The notes below the pieces were generated by a model. That model saw only the letters and a program-made list of their open reading frames with translations, did no database searches and was not told the DNA's origin. A DNA stretch of 64,000 bases from Casuarina equisetifolia (lineage: Eukaryota; Streptophyta; Magnoliopsida; Fagales; Casuarinaceae): the NCBI GenBank assembly GCA_028551475.1, contig CM052356.1, forward strand, positions 19,991,884 to 20,055,883. The letters are read 5' to 3'. The position numbers and the translations under genes were made by a program. Below, piece after piece: positions 14,362 through 26,099 of this stretch. Every line of letters starts with the position of its first letter. Within the stretch, counting starts at the first letter, position 1.

Positions 14362-16203
14362 TCATCCAACAAAAAGAGCATCAACATGATGGTCATTGCA
14401 ATAGAGCCCAGGGCGCTGTGTAAAGCCCTGGCTCTTCAGCATCTCTCTGGCCCTCAAAACAAGCTGCTGATTAGTAACTTGACCATCCGTCTCCGCGATG
14501 ATCCTCTGAATTGCGTTGCTAAAAGCTCCATAAGCTTCATGAGAAGCGCCAGAAGGACTGGCATCAGCTGATGTCTGGTCAGTCTGACAGCCACTGAGCA
14601 GGATTCCACCGTCCGGCAGGCCACGCTTGGTTGATCCAGCGTACACCTCTTGCTTGCTACCTACGTTTGTCTCCATTGCTGGAGCTGCATACCCCTCATT
14701 CTCCTCCAGCTTGTGTTTCAGAAACTCCTGAGCCAGACTTCCAACCATCCCCAAAAGCCCACCGCCTTCCCCGCCTTCGCCGCCTTCCCTACGCTGAAGT
14801 TTGTTCAAAACAACCTTCATGAACTTCTTCACCTTCGGGCTCGCATCTTCTCCAAAGATGTCGAAAAGGGTCAGCCTCAGCTTTCCAACATCGATATCTT
14901 CCTTACCAGTTTTCTGCTTCAGTATTTCTATGAGAGTCGGCAGCGGAAGAGATCTGCTCTTAACGTAGCCATATTCACCAGATGCAATTTCAAAATCTCT
15001 GTCAGTTTCATGTTCTTTTCTCCCGTGATGTCGGTGATGTGGGATTTGAATTCCACGAGACTCGAATGCACCTTCCACCGTCTGTTTCAAAAAGCTTTTG
15101 AAGCCGAAACCGGAGGATTCTGAACTGTCTTCTTCACGCTTGGTACTCTCCCCAATCTGCTCCTTACTACCTTCAATGAGGCCACCGCTGTGGCACGAAT
15201 CAGATATAATGGTCATACGGCAACCCTGCGGGACACGATCTACAAACTCCCTGAAATCTTCATCTGTTCACAACACATTGTCCATTCCCACTGACTGTTA
15301 ACATAGCATCCTTTTTTTTTTTTCATTTTTCCGCAATCAGGAAGCATGAGATTCAAAATTCCTAAAAATCATGATTCATTTGACCTTGATTGGCAAGGTA
15401 TGAATGATGATTATAACAAAATCCTAAGAAATTCCAAGATGCAATGCATGGGCTTTCATAAAACAAAAAAGAATATGGGAAAATTGCACCCAAGAAGCAC
15501 AGTTCATAGCTCTATGAATTCATGTCAAGATTGCCATAACTTTTTGGAAAAAGAAGTTTCATCCTCTGAGATAGAAATGAAAAGGTCAGAATCAGAGGCA
15601 GATCAACCCAGAAATTCGAGAATTTCAAGAAAGATTTCCTCCCCGGAGAACGAAAAGATCACTCAGAATGTATCCTAGAATGAAATGTTTTTGCTAGAAT
15701 TCCAAAACTAGATGGTATAGATCTGAAATCACTGTCATCACAATGATCAAATCCTCAGCAAGAACAACAACAAACGTGAAAAAGACAAAAGAAAATCCCA
15801 AGAGAGTAGAGGAGTAGAAAGCAATTAAAAAAGAGAGAAAAAGAAAGAAAGAACAACCAGTGATGAGATTCATATCGCAGGGCACAATGCACTCCTCATA
15901 TCCAGTGTCATCTTCTTCCCCAGTCTCCGCGGGGAGACGGGTGCCATGGCCGCTGTAGTGCACAAACAGAAAGTCCCCTGGCTCAGCCGATCTCACCAGA
16001 TTCCCTAGAGCCCTGTTGATGTTTCTGCCCGTGGGCTGAGTGTAGGAGCTGTCCGTGTCGATCAACACCGTGATGTCCTCCTCAGAGAACCCGTATCGAT
16101 CAACCAGGCAACGGTACACCTTCCTCACATCATTTATGCATCCCTTCAGCTCCGCCTTCGTTCCTGGATAGTTACACCCAATCAACACCGCTTTCTTTGC
16201 CAT
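14362..16203 (-). CDS. MC4: Type II metacaspase
   Basis: Ca2+-dependent cysteine protease that cleaves after Arg/Lys and acts in damage signalling and cell death (family knowledge). Two exons: 16203-15858 and 15263-14362, intron 594 bases, 415 aa, against about 418 for Arabidopsis MC4. The p20 domain starts [14 protein letters not shown]; the catalytic His is H86 in HYSGHG and the Cys is C139 in DSCHSGG, the same numbers as in AtMC4. No N-terminal prodomain or zinc finger, but a long p20-p10 linker, so type II. K217 in GYVKSRS fits the linker autoprocessing Lys (inference). The p10 ends [17 protein letters not shown]. The start was chosen at the conserved MAKK although an in-frame Met lies 28 codons upstream. 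The symbol is by similarity and neighbourhood; the MC4-MC8 paralogues are hard to separate without a tree. Confidence 0.96.
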
Positions 16204-19070
16204 CGAATGATCGAGAGAACAACTCTTTGATCCTTGTTTTTGTTCTCGACGAGGTTTACAGAGGACGAGGAACTGATCACACGGCAACAGACAGATCTCT
16301 CTCCAGTCTCTCGGAAGGAAGTTGGGTGTGTAAATCTTGCTAATATTTTGGAAGTGAGAACCTATTCAGGTCTTTTTGATGGATTTAATTAAAGATTATC
16401 GTTTACTTTTTCAGTGGGTGGTGTGGACGTGCAATGATTTAGTGATTGGCCGTAGCCACCGGCAAAAGGAGATTTTGGAGAAAAACTAATGTCCCCTCCT
16501 TTTTAACTGTTGAATGGCAAGTTTTCACTGGCCTAGGGATCGCAAAAGGTGATTCAATATTTTCTAAACATCTAACGAAAAGTAGTAAATTGGAGTACCT
16601 GTTTTGCCTTTTCTTAAGTGAGATAATATCAAATGCCTTCTCATATGTGAGAAATTTATTAAAAGATTCATTATGTGATTCAAAAGTTTGACTCAAAATA
16701 ATAGAATATGTTATTTAATAAATAAAAATTTTAATATATTTTTTAATAATATAAGATTTATTATTTATATTTTAACATATTTTTTCATCGTTATGCTCGG
16801 GTGGGTTGTTTCCTGGATAGGAGGGGAACAGAAAACAAAGGTTCAAAGCACACAAATGGAAAATTCTCACCTAAAATCATTAACTTGCAAGAGAAAATTC
16901 CACTGGAATGTCACAATCTAAGAGGATACTATGGTTTATGACACTTTGGATAATTCGGTAATGAAAAATCGCTAGGGATTTTAATGCCCACATAGTTATT
17001 TACGGTGTAGTCATTATTGATAGTGGGTGGTTCTATTGGATAATCCGTAAAAAGATAAATGTATTGATTTATAATAGGTCTCACAAGATTAAGCTGAATT
17101 TTCCTATCTAAAAAAGATAAGATTTCATATTAATCACACAATAATTTTTTCATATGGAGCATAAAACAAAGATTTTTAGGATGCATGCTGAATTAAATTT
17201 TGATTGAATGACTATAGCATCTATAGGCACATAACTGTTATTAGTCTCTCTAATAATCCCACCGTTCCAGATTATGTTGAATATTTGAAGTCTCTTTCCC
17301 AGAAAGAGGATATCCAAAACCTTGCATATCGTGATTCCCACAACTTAAGTTATAAAATGGGGTTCAACTACGTAGAGTATAATAAATTATTTACAAATCT
17401 TTCTTGATATTATTTTATAGGATAAGGCAGGCTGCCAGATGTTGATCCATGTCGAATACAAGGTAGAAGATGGAGTCTTGCTCAATGACAACCTAGCAAG
17501 AAGGGAAACCCTATTTTTATTATTTGATGTATAGAATACTTGTCATGATTCGTGATCAAAATTAAAAAGAAAATGCAAAGATCTGAATTATTAGTTGAAA
17601 AGAGTAATTTGGACTGGAAGTTAGGTTGTTCTTTCAAAAGTTGTCGACTTTTTGTTCCAATCAAGAAAAAGGATTTGCTTTTATACTTTTGACAACTAAT
17701 GAAATTTGAGTTATGTCCTTGCAACTAATAGATTTCTTTGTCATGTTTCTTGGGTAAATTTCAATAAAAAAAAATTTCATTTTTTTAAAATCAGATTAAT
17801 AAAAACATGTTATATGTAGTTAATACCATATCATATACACAATCATGCCCAATTTTTCACTAGAGGCAACAAGCAGAGAAAATGAAGAGGAGTGTTGGGA
17901 GCAAAGGATATGACTTTTACACCTACTTTTGTGCAAGGTCATGGTAGAGATTGACATAGAAGTGGAGATACCATCATCTCTCTTTTATAGATGGATCTCC
18001 ACTATGGTAACACATTTTAATAAGCATTAACATTTATCATCTTTTTTTGTGATTTTGGAGAATTAAGATAATTTATTCATATTAACCATCTTTAGCCTCT
18101 TATTTTTGCTCTATATTTATCTACCTTCATAATTTTATATGTGATATAGTGATGTAGATTTAAATGCACACCATATATTTGAATGATCTAGTGTGAAAGT
18201 TATAACAATTGGCAAGTCTTTTGTCACAATGATAAAATGATTTATTTGTCTTTGAATCTAATTTTATAACTTTTGATTGATTAAATTAAAAACTCAAATC
18301 TTTATTTGTCACAAATAAAATGCTCAGATGTTTTAATTGTGTTTTTTATACTTTATTGAAAGATATGAGAGTATAAAAGCTTTATCAAAGTAGCTTTTGT
18401 CATTTGTGGCTTGGTGATTTTAGGGGAAAAAAAATTAAGACAAGACTTTTCAAGAGCTACTTTTACTTTTGCCCATATTATAAGGTTATGTGAGTTCTCT
18501 TTTGAGATGATTTTGTAAAGAACTGAAGGGAGTACTAATTAACTATGAATTAAATTTGTGGTAAGCATCATGTCATGTTAGAAAAAGGAGCGATGCTCTC
18601 ATTGCCTACTCTACAGCAATATAGTACCAAAATGAAATAATACTTTTAACATATCATAATTTTTTCATCTATTAAAATCACATCTTGAATGGCATCATTA
18701 CATTATAGGACTAAAGCTTTAGTGGAATAACGCCAAAGTTCTTTGAGCATAGGAATCCTCTAGCTAACAACTGAATTTACCTTTTTCTTCTTTCTTAGTA
18801 GACTATAAAAATGAAGAACTTAATACTCAAACACTAATGAAAGCTCACTTCAAAGCTATGGATCGTAAGATCAATAATAATCTTCCAAAAACTCTTATGA
18901 AAATAAAAATGTCTATATATCGCACCACCGGTAAGATTCGTATTAAAAGACAAGATGTAGCTCTTCTATGGTGCCAATGGAGCTCCTAACATCTGAGGAC
19001 ACACATGGCCAGGCTTCTTTTTTATTGAAATGCACGCGAACTGGGAACATAACATGGATCTGACTCCTCT
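16204..19070. other. AT-rich intergenic region
   Basis: Holds the metacaspase promoter and leader near 16204-16450 and the 3' flank of the peroxidase near 19000. It is very AT-rich around 16680-16780 and 17760-17830. A strong short hairpin lies at 17961-18003. The short ORFs have no family features, and I see no gene. Confidence 0.6.
17961..18003. repeat. Hairpin-forming inverted repeat
   Basis: The left arm AGTGGAGATaCCATC pairs with the right arm GATGGATCTCCACT over 14 base pairs, with one bulged A and a loop of about 14 bases. Pairing does not clearly continue outward. Confidence 0.6.
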
Positions 19071-20265
19071 TCAACGGCGATTGACATAATTGCAATTCAG
19101 GCGAACTTCACCACCATTCCTCGTAAGAACTTGGACGTTTCCAAGTTTTGTCATCGACACTAGAAACTGGTTTTCGAAGAGAAATGGTTGAGTTGCCATT
19201 GCTTCTACGTAGGGAGCTGTTCGTGGATCCGAAAAGAGTAATTGATCCGTTGACAACAATCCTGCCTTCCTCTTTAGATTTGTGTAGAAAACAGTGTCAA
19301 ACCTCCTGGGAGTTATGGCGTCGAGGTAAACAAGGTCCGTCGAGTGCTTGCATCTCTTCTTCAGCAGGTTCACGTAAGAGGGATTAAGGGAGGGATCAGG
19401 CTTTCTGGTTCCATTGAAGTTGTAGACTCTGTTTATAAATGTAGCGCAAGTGGCTCTGCCGATGGTATGACATCCAGAGAGGGTGACCAAATCAAGTACA
19501 TCTAAACCTCTGGTTTTGAAATATTGAATCAACGTGGTAACGTTTTCGTGGCCCTGAGGGACCTGTTCGGCTTCCTTGGCTATAGAAATTCTTCCATCTT
19601 TACGCCCAAACGGGACTTCCCAGAAGGGACCTCCGGCAAAAACAGTGGCATCTCTTCCGACGGCGGTGAGAATGTCAGCGCAAGAGACAGTTCTGGGACA
19701 AGCCTTTTCAAGCGCTGCCTTAATGTCATCGATCACTTGGAAACCTCTTAGAGTACTGCTGGCTGGAGCTGACCTCTCACTTCCCTTGTAGTTCAGCAAA
19801 ATGGATGCGTCGCAGCCCTGAAATGCAAAGCCTTCCTTTCTAAGAACTGCTAATGGAACATCAACCTATGGTCTAGTTATAATGATTATAATTGATTTAT
19901 TCAGCTTCAATCTACGTTTATCTTCAACTATACTCAAAAATATGTGCAAGAAAAGTTAAGAGTTTCACCATTGATGTTGATTTAGTTTATATAAACTGCA
20001 TCTATACAAGTAATGCATCCATGCTTACCCTAACAGCACAGTCGTGGAAGTGCAAACGAATGAGACTAGCAGCCAAGGTGGGATCCTTCTTAATCCAGGC
20101 TGCCACCTTTTGCTGGATGATGCCCTCAGCATTTGGACATGAATTTAGGTAGTAGCTCAAAGACAAGTAATCTGCAGGATTTCTAGAAGCCGCAACTACA
20201 GGTCCAAAGGCCGACACCTCCAAATGAACGAGGAGAGCAAAAAGAGCCAAATAGCGAAAATTCAT
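19071..20265 (-). CDS. Class III secretory peroxidase (Peroxidase 7-like)
   Basis: Haem peroxidase of the secretory pathway; uses H2O2 to oxidise phenolics in the wall or vacuole (family). Two exons: 20265-20029 and 19817-19071, 327 aa. Residues 1-26 look like a signal peptide (MNFRYLALFALLVHLEVSAFG). Distal site RLHFHDC has R70 and H74, then GCDAS; proximal H196 lies in LSGCHTIGRATC; the conserved SCADIL and FGRKDGR segments are present. The C-terminus has the usual FDTVFYTNL and STDQLL blocks. Only the first of the three classical introns remains. C195 stands where most members have Ala. The start was chosen at 20265 because a TATA box lies 76 bases upstream of it, whereas upstream in-frame Mets would precede the TATA. 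Closest remembered relative is AtPRX7; no symbol is given because the family is large. Confidence 0.95.
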
Positions 20266-20340
20266 GTTTCTTTGAGTTTCTTGCAGAGGCAAGACTACTA
20301 AGGAAGGAGTGCAGTTTTCTGTTCTGTGCATTGGTCGTTT

Positions 20341-20346
20341 CTTATA
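20341..20346 (-). promoter_or_regulatory. TATA box of the peroxidase gene
   Basis: TATAAG on the minus strand, 76 bases before the chosen ATG, a normal spacing for a short plant leader. It helps decide the start codon. Confidence 0.55.
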
Positions 20347-23219
20347 GCTCTCGATTATTGATGCTTCTGTGTCTAAAGAAAGTGAAGACGTGAGAAGCAC
20401 TCTCCTCAAGAAGGTTGACATGCAAACATGTAGATTTGGCAACTAACTCTCAATGAAAAAGGAAAATACTATTTTATTTCTTTGTGTTTAAGGTCTCTCT
20501 CTGCCAGAAGTAGTGTAGGTTTAGGTGGTGAAGAACCGGCCAGAGGCTGAAGTTTCCTGTTTTGACTATGTGGCCCAAATATTAAAATATCAACTGCATT
20601 AGATTATTGCTCAACAATTGAAATGTAAACATATCTGGAATTCTTTTTACTTAATTTCAATCCTCTTGATCCATCTCTAGACCTCCTCTTCAACCATTGG
20701 TAGTGGAGGCATCTCAAAATTTTCAAATTCCTCATAATCCTAAAAGAAGTAGAAAGGAAAAACATTATAACTTCTTTTAAGCTAACATTGCTAAAAGGAA
20801 CAATAACAACTTTTTTGAAGCAAATAAGGCCAGAAAATTCCATTACAACTTTTTTTCTTTTTTTCTTTTTTTCCCAAGAAGCAACTGGAACTCAGCTAAA
20901 ATGGTACATAATTTCAGTTTCAAACAATTTAGACATCATTTAAGAAAATTTACTTGAATATTTTCCTTTTATTTCATAGCATTGTTTATATTTATCTCTT
21001 TTAGGTGAGTTCATTTCTTCTTAATTTGCATCCAATCATGTTAGGCATGTTATATTTGTAATGAATAGTGCAAGATTAATAGTTATTTCATTATGATGTA
21101 AGTAAAATGACCATAGTGCCCATTTTATGTATATACATTGTGTGACAGTGTGAATTGGGTGCTATGCGTGATATAAGAGTGATATAAGAGTGAGAAAAGA
21201 GAAAGCTATGGTATGAACTTTGTAACAAAGAGTGAGCTTCTTTGTAAGCTACCAGAAATAAGAAAAGAGTTGCCCCCAAAGTAAAAGTAGGATATGTTTT
21301 TATACCCCAATCACTCTACATATTTATGTTAGTGTGTAAGCATTGATTAATGCTCTTTAGAACCTCATTAACAAGACAAATCTTTATAAATGAATGAAAA
21401 CCAGTGAGTCGCTTGGTATATGACATCTCAGCTACATTCGGCTAGCGTGAGGCATCCAAAAGCCCGCTGTAATCTTCCATTCATCTTACACTTGGCGTCA
21501 GTGGAACTGGTTGAAGTATAATATTGATTGCCTTTAAATCTTACAAGCAAAAAACTTGCACGTCCTTCGGGTACAGAATTTCGACTTGAACTAGGAACTA
21601 TGCGACAACGACACACGACGTGCATCCAGTATTGGTTTCTGGTCAATTATTGGCTTTTGTTTTCCCCTTTTTCCAATCCTTCCAGACGAGAAAGTCCATG
21701 AATAAAGCTAAGAGCGATCTGATTTAGTGGATCTGATGGAAAGTACGACGGCTACCATCTTATACTAAGTTGTTTTACATTTGCCATGCGACGTTGTTTA
21801 TAAAAAAGTTTAAATCATAGGAACAAATGTTGAAAAGTAGTGTGAAGAATTTCTCATAATACTTGAATCTTACATGAAAAAATTATTTAAAATGAAATAC
21901 ATGTTTTTATTTATAAGTTAATTTGAAAGGAAGAAACAAGTTTTCTTTAGGCCTTGAACAAAGTTCTTAACTTTAACAATGAGAACACATTAGAATAAGT
22001 TTTATAAATCTAGCTAATGAAAGACATCATGCTTGTAGTATTACAAGCAAAATATTAATTAAATTATCTCAAGCATAAAACTTTCCTTACAAAGGTTGCT
22101 TTTATTTTTTTTTCTTTTCTTTTCTAATAGTCACCAAGGTGATGAGGGAATGTGTCAAAGGAGGCCTCGGGTCACGGAAAGTACTCTGTTTCGCATTGGC
22201 CGAGGTTGTAGGGATTGCCAACCAAGTGCCTAGTCATGTAGGTACGTAGGAGACCAGTCACGTTGAGAGTGACATTAATTTAGGTAGGAAGATTGTTATG
22301 AAAAGTACTTAATTCCACATCCACCAAAGTTGCAAAATTTTTTTATTATACAAGGGGGTTTAATCATTCCTGTAATTAAACTATTTTTTGGCTGCGACTA
22401 GCGAATTGACTTGCTTGTATTGTTAATCCTAGAAGCTCAATTATGTTCAAGATAAAAAGAGAAGCAATTACTTAAGCAATGTGTAACTCATCATTATATA
22501 GACAATAGTACCTTTAATACCAACAACAAAGTTCAGTCTTGAACTGATTGAAGGATAAGAATGACTTCTTTTCGCAAGGCAATTGAAGGTAACTTTAATT
22601 TATGAGACATATAGTAAACATAAGGAAAATTTGGGAAAAATATAACTTGTAAGCCATTTCTTTTGTCTTATATATAACTAATACTATCATACTCTCATCA
22701 TAATATTATCTTATTTCATCATGTTAATTGATTAGATAATTCAATACTTGAGGACATACAATCAAGACAATATTTGTAGGTAGCTATATCAACCTTTATC
22801 TAAGGTGAAAATTCATTTTCTTCTTTGTTTGTTCAGATTTGCAACAAAGATTCTCTCAAAAAAAATTAAAAGGCAAAGATAACTTTTCTTCTGCTGGAAA
22901 AGCCAGTGTTGTAGACACTTTTATATTTCCTTTTATTAAAATATTTTGAGGGGCCAAGGCCCCCAGCTCCCCCCGAAGTCTTCCTTATAGCTTGTCTAAT
23001 TCATTTTCGGCAGATTGTTCAAAAGAAGCATATACAAAACAGATGCATTTGTTATGTGCGTCAGACGGCAGATCCTTTTGGTCAGTTTTAGGTACCGCTC
23101 AGGTGTTCTGGTGTTTGTCTTCATTGATATATTTGTTTGATATTCAAATTTCTAGTAAAAAATTACATATACAACGGATAAATACCAAACTTTGATCCAA
23201 AAACAGAGACTAAAATAAG

Positions 23220-23255
<36 letters not shown>
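23220..23255 (+). repeat. Poly(A) tract
   Basis: 36 uninterrupted A residues on the plus strand, about 125 bases beyond the sHSP stop codon. It could be the 3' tail of a retroposed element inserted on the plus strand (22.9-23.25 kb) or simple slippage. Confidence 0.9.
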
Positions 23256-23259
<4 letters not shown>

Positions 23260-23379
23260 ATCAACATTTACAGAGAAGCAAAGCTAGAATCATCAGGAAT
23301 GGCCAAAAAGGAGATCACACATCCAGTAATCCACACAAAGTAACAGATATTGACAGCATTCATGTCGGTTGACGGCTTC

Positions 23380-23859
23380 CTAAGCCTTGCAGCAGACAAA
23401 ACGACCAAGTCCTTTAGGAGGATGCCCTTCCTCCCCAGAAATCTCAACCGCCTTATGATGCTTATGCTTCTTTTTCGTCTCATCTTTAGGGACTGTTACA
23501 GTAAGTACCCCATCACGCATTGAAGCCTTAATTTCATCAACCTTTGCATTCTCCGGCAGACGGAACTGCCTCGAAAAGCGGCCGCTACTTCTCTCCTTGC
23601 AGTGCCACATGTCGGACTTCTCGTCGCCGGGCTCGTCCTTTCTCTCCGCACTGATATGAAGTACTCTGTCTTCATGCACTTCAAGCTTCACGTCCTCTTT
23701 TGTAAGCCCCGGAAGATCGATCTCAAAGATGTGGACGTGAGGGGTTTCCTTCCAGTCCATGTTGGTCGGGGCTGATCCTAGGACATCGGGGCTTTCGAAG
23801 AATCCCTGGAAGAGATCCAAGAAGTTTCGCTGATCGAAAAGGAATTGAATCAGAGACAT
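23380..23859 (-). CDS. Small heat-shock protein, cytosolic class I type
   Basis: ATP-independent holdase chaperone that forms oligomers and keeps heat-unfolded proteins soluble (family). Single exon, 159 aa, about 18 kDa. The N-terminal [10 protein letters not shown] resembles class I MSLIP starts. The alpha-crystallin domain covers about 35-122 with [32 protein letters not shown] and [10 protein letters not shown]138-E-I140 is the C-terminal IXI-type anchor. After it comes a 19-residue extension ending FVCCKA, longer than the few residues usual in class I, preceded by a basic KKKHKHHK stretch. No organelle targeting peptide is seen. The promoter has a TATA box and heat-shock elements. Class I assignment is likely but a divergent cytosolic class cannot be excluded. 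Confidence 0.95.
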   Translation of the reverse strand: MSLIQFLFDQRNFLDLFQGFFESPDVLGSAPTNMDWKETPHVHIFEIDLPGLTKEDVKLEVHEDRVLHISAERKDEPGDEKSDMWHCKERSSGRFSRQFRLPENAKVDEIKASMRDGVLTVTVPKDETKKKHKHHKAVEISGEEGHPPKGLGRFVCCKA

Positions 23860-23957
23860 TTTGATTCGACGGAAATAATTCTAATGCTTCGTAGAGAGGT
23901 TTTAAGGATTTCTGCTTTGTTTGCTAGCTTGTGGATTGCTCATTGCCTGATGTTGTA

Positions 23958-23964
23958 ATATATA
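23958..23964 (-). promoter_or_regulatory. TATA box of the sHSP gene
   Basis: TATATAT on the minus strand, about 100 bases upstream of the ATG at 23859 and 45 bases downstream of a heat-shock element. Confidence 0.65.
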
Positions 23965-24008
23965 TCTGTTCAGTTCATCCATATTGGAGGAAGGTACAGT
24001 AGCATCTT

Positions 24009-24021
24009 GAAATTTCTGGAG
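24009..24021 (-). promoter_or_regulatory. Heat-shock element of the sHSP gene (HSE 1)
   Basis: Plus-strand GAAatTTCtgGAg: three alternating 5-bp units (nGAAn), the last with one mismatch. It is 45 bases upstream of the TATA box, the position typical for HSF-driven plant sHSP promoters. HSF binding is inferred. Confidence 0.65.
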
Positions 24022-24066
24022 CCGGATAGAACTTGCTTTTGACTAGGCCTAAGGAAGAATACTGGA

Positions 24067-24077
24067 GAAACTTCTTC
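24067..24077 (-). promoter_or_regulatory. Second heat-shock element half-array (HSE 2)
   Basis: Plus-strand GAAacTTCttC: two perfect alternating units and a broken third, about 50 bases beyond HSE 1. Paired HSEs are common in heat-inducible sHSP promoters. Confidence 0.45.
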
Positions 24078-24360
24078 TTATCCATTGTACCAAGCTTTTC
24101 CAATTCGGACAGTCAAGGTCAAAAGCAAGTCTCTGGTAGTTCCTAGAAAGCAAAGAAAAAAAAATAATCAAAAGAGTTCGCAACAGAATACCCAAAAACT
24201 AAGCAAAACCTCCCAGCCCAGGCTTAAGCAAAAAGACTGACTGCAAGTTAGACAGATGCCCAGGTGAGGCCCTCACGACTGGGCTCTTTAATGGGGCTTG
24301 TCTTCTCATTTGCAGGCAAAGAAGAGTTTCTTGCCGTTGGCTCACTCCCATGGGCTGGTT

Positions 24361-24447
24361 TGATGGGCATTCACCAAACGAGGTTGGTTTACCGAACCAC
24401 AGTGGGTAGGCCAGTCCAAGCTTTTGTTAGCTAGGCAATGCCCATCA
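24361..24447. repeat. Perfect 11-bp inverted repeat
   Basis: TGATGGGCATT (24361-24371) and AATGCCCATCA (24437-24447) are exact reverse complements 65 bases apart. The outer flanks also carry loosely mirrored catggg/ccatgg motifs. Confidence 0.6.
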
Positions 24448-26099
24448 TAACGGGTAATATTTGATTGCAATGGGTAGGAGAAAGCCCAACCAACCACCAT
24501 GGGGCCTAAGCAATTCAGCTCCAACCAATTGCAGCAGATGAGTTGTCTAACAAGGTGGCTCGGCCATGTCCAGTCGCTATTTCAGCAGATTTGATGCTAT
24601 TTTAGGCTGCCGCATCCACGGAACCAAAAGACAAAGCCTGCACCAGAAAACGAGAAACGTTGCATCAGTACCCAGTTCAAGCACGCGCGCTCCCACTAGT
24701 TGCAGATTAACTGGCCCATCTATAATTGACGAAAGGATCTTTTCTACTTTTCACATCTGCTTATTGGACACGAGACCAGACTAACAGCCTGCCGCGCCGC
24801 ACTGCAAACACATGCTTTCTATCCAGACGATATCAGGAAAAGTCAGGTAAGAAGCCTCTCTTTTACCACATAGCATACCATAAAAGGTCCATCAACATAT
24901 CCAGATTGATACCTTCTTTGCTAATCCTTCAATTTATTAAATTCTTGCGTACTTCATAAGCTGTTACGGATCCCGATTACGATATGTATCGGTTTCCTCC
25001 TTGCAGTCAAGATTTTGCATGAAAAGGGTCTTATCCAAGGGTTGTGTAGAAGAGACGTTATGCAGGAAAGTGTGAAGATGCAACGCCTGCAAACCCAATG
25101 GAGATACTTCCCGTAGAATGCAAGGCAGCGGGATGCTTCCCTCGGTTTTGCACGGCCAATAATGCGAACAGCCTATTATTATTATTGAGAGTAAGTCGTC
25201 CGGGCCATGAATGACATGTGGGACTTTGTGGAAGTGAATGTGTCAGAGTTCTTCATTTCGTGATGCCTCCTGTCCCTCAAGTCCAGGACGCTCCATGAGA
25301 GTGAGAGGCCAAGAAAGATCCAGGAAATGGCCCTCCCACTTTGTTCTGACAAGAAACAGATTTAAGAGCGGCCAAGTACTATTAGAGACATATTTTATCT
25401 TTATCAAGAAGGAGAAGACGATGAGAAAACGGAAGTAGAGTTTTTCATTATATATATTGGGGGTTTTTTCCACATCTTTTTGAAATTATAGTGAAAAAAG
25501 TTTGTTCCTTTGTACCATGGAGACAAGAAAATCATGGAAATTTAGGTATTTTCTATTTAATTTTCATTTATAGTGTTCTTGAACCATTCCTTTAGTGGAT
25601 TCATGATTATTATTGAAATAACTAGAAATTCATGAAACTTTGCAGAAAACAAACCAAAAGGCTAGATTATAAGACATATCCTTTCCTCTTTAAAGTAAAG
25701 ATAAAGTCAGATTATGAAAATGATATTCGTGCAATAAAATTATTTCCTACCTACTAAAACCTTTAAACAAAGTATGGAGATTCAGATTCTTACAATAGAA
25801 AACAAATAGTTAGAGTCTTACAAATCATGGTAAAGATGAACCAACATGATGTAGCTTAGGTAGTATTTAAAATGCAATCATGAAGAACGACCAAAAAAAA
25901 AGAGGCTAATGATGCTAATTATCTACAACCAATCTACTTTATGCTAGGATAGTGATTCATCAATGGAGTGGATCACGTATTACAAAATTACCTATAAGTA
26001 ACTTTGTAAGATTTATTCATAGGTACTATAATATGTTCTTCCTTTAACACTAATGAATAATATGCTCTTCATATTGTTCCACGATAATGCAATATTTAA

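Larger units (their letters stand above)
20266..23379. other. Intergenic region between peroxidase and sHSP
   Basis: Peroxidase promoter at the left end. The rest is AT-rich with pyrimidine runs (20848-20875, 22105-22130). A segment at 22950-22975 is rich in G and C (ggggccaaggcccccagctccccc) and stands out from its surroundings, like retroelement debris. A 36-base A run sits at 23220-23255. No gene is supported. Confidence 0.55.

Noticed and set aside
14650..15123. 157-codon plus-strand ORF
   Set aside because: It is the antisense shadow of the second metacaspase exon.
15346..15678. 110-codon plus-strand ORF
   Set aside because: It lies inside the single metacaspase intron, opposite strand, Lys/Ser-rich AT-driven composition, no family features.
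23220..23255. Poly(A) as the tail of a retrocopied sHSP gene
   Set aside because: The sHSP is on the minus strand, so a retrogene tail would appear as poly(T) on the plus strand. The sHSP also has its own TATA and HSE promoter.
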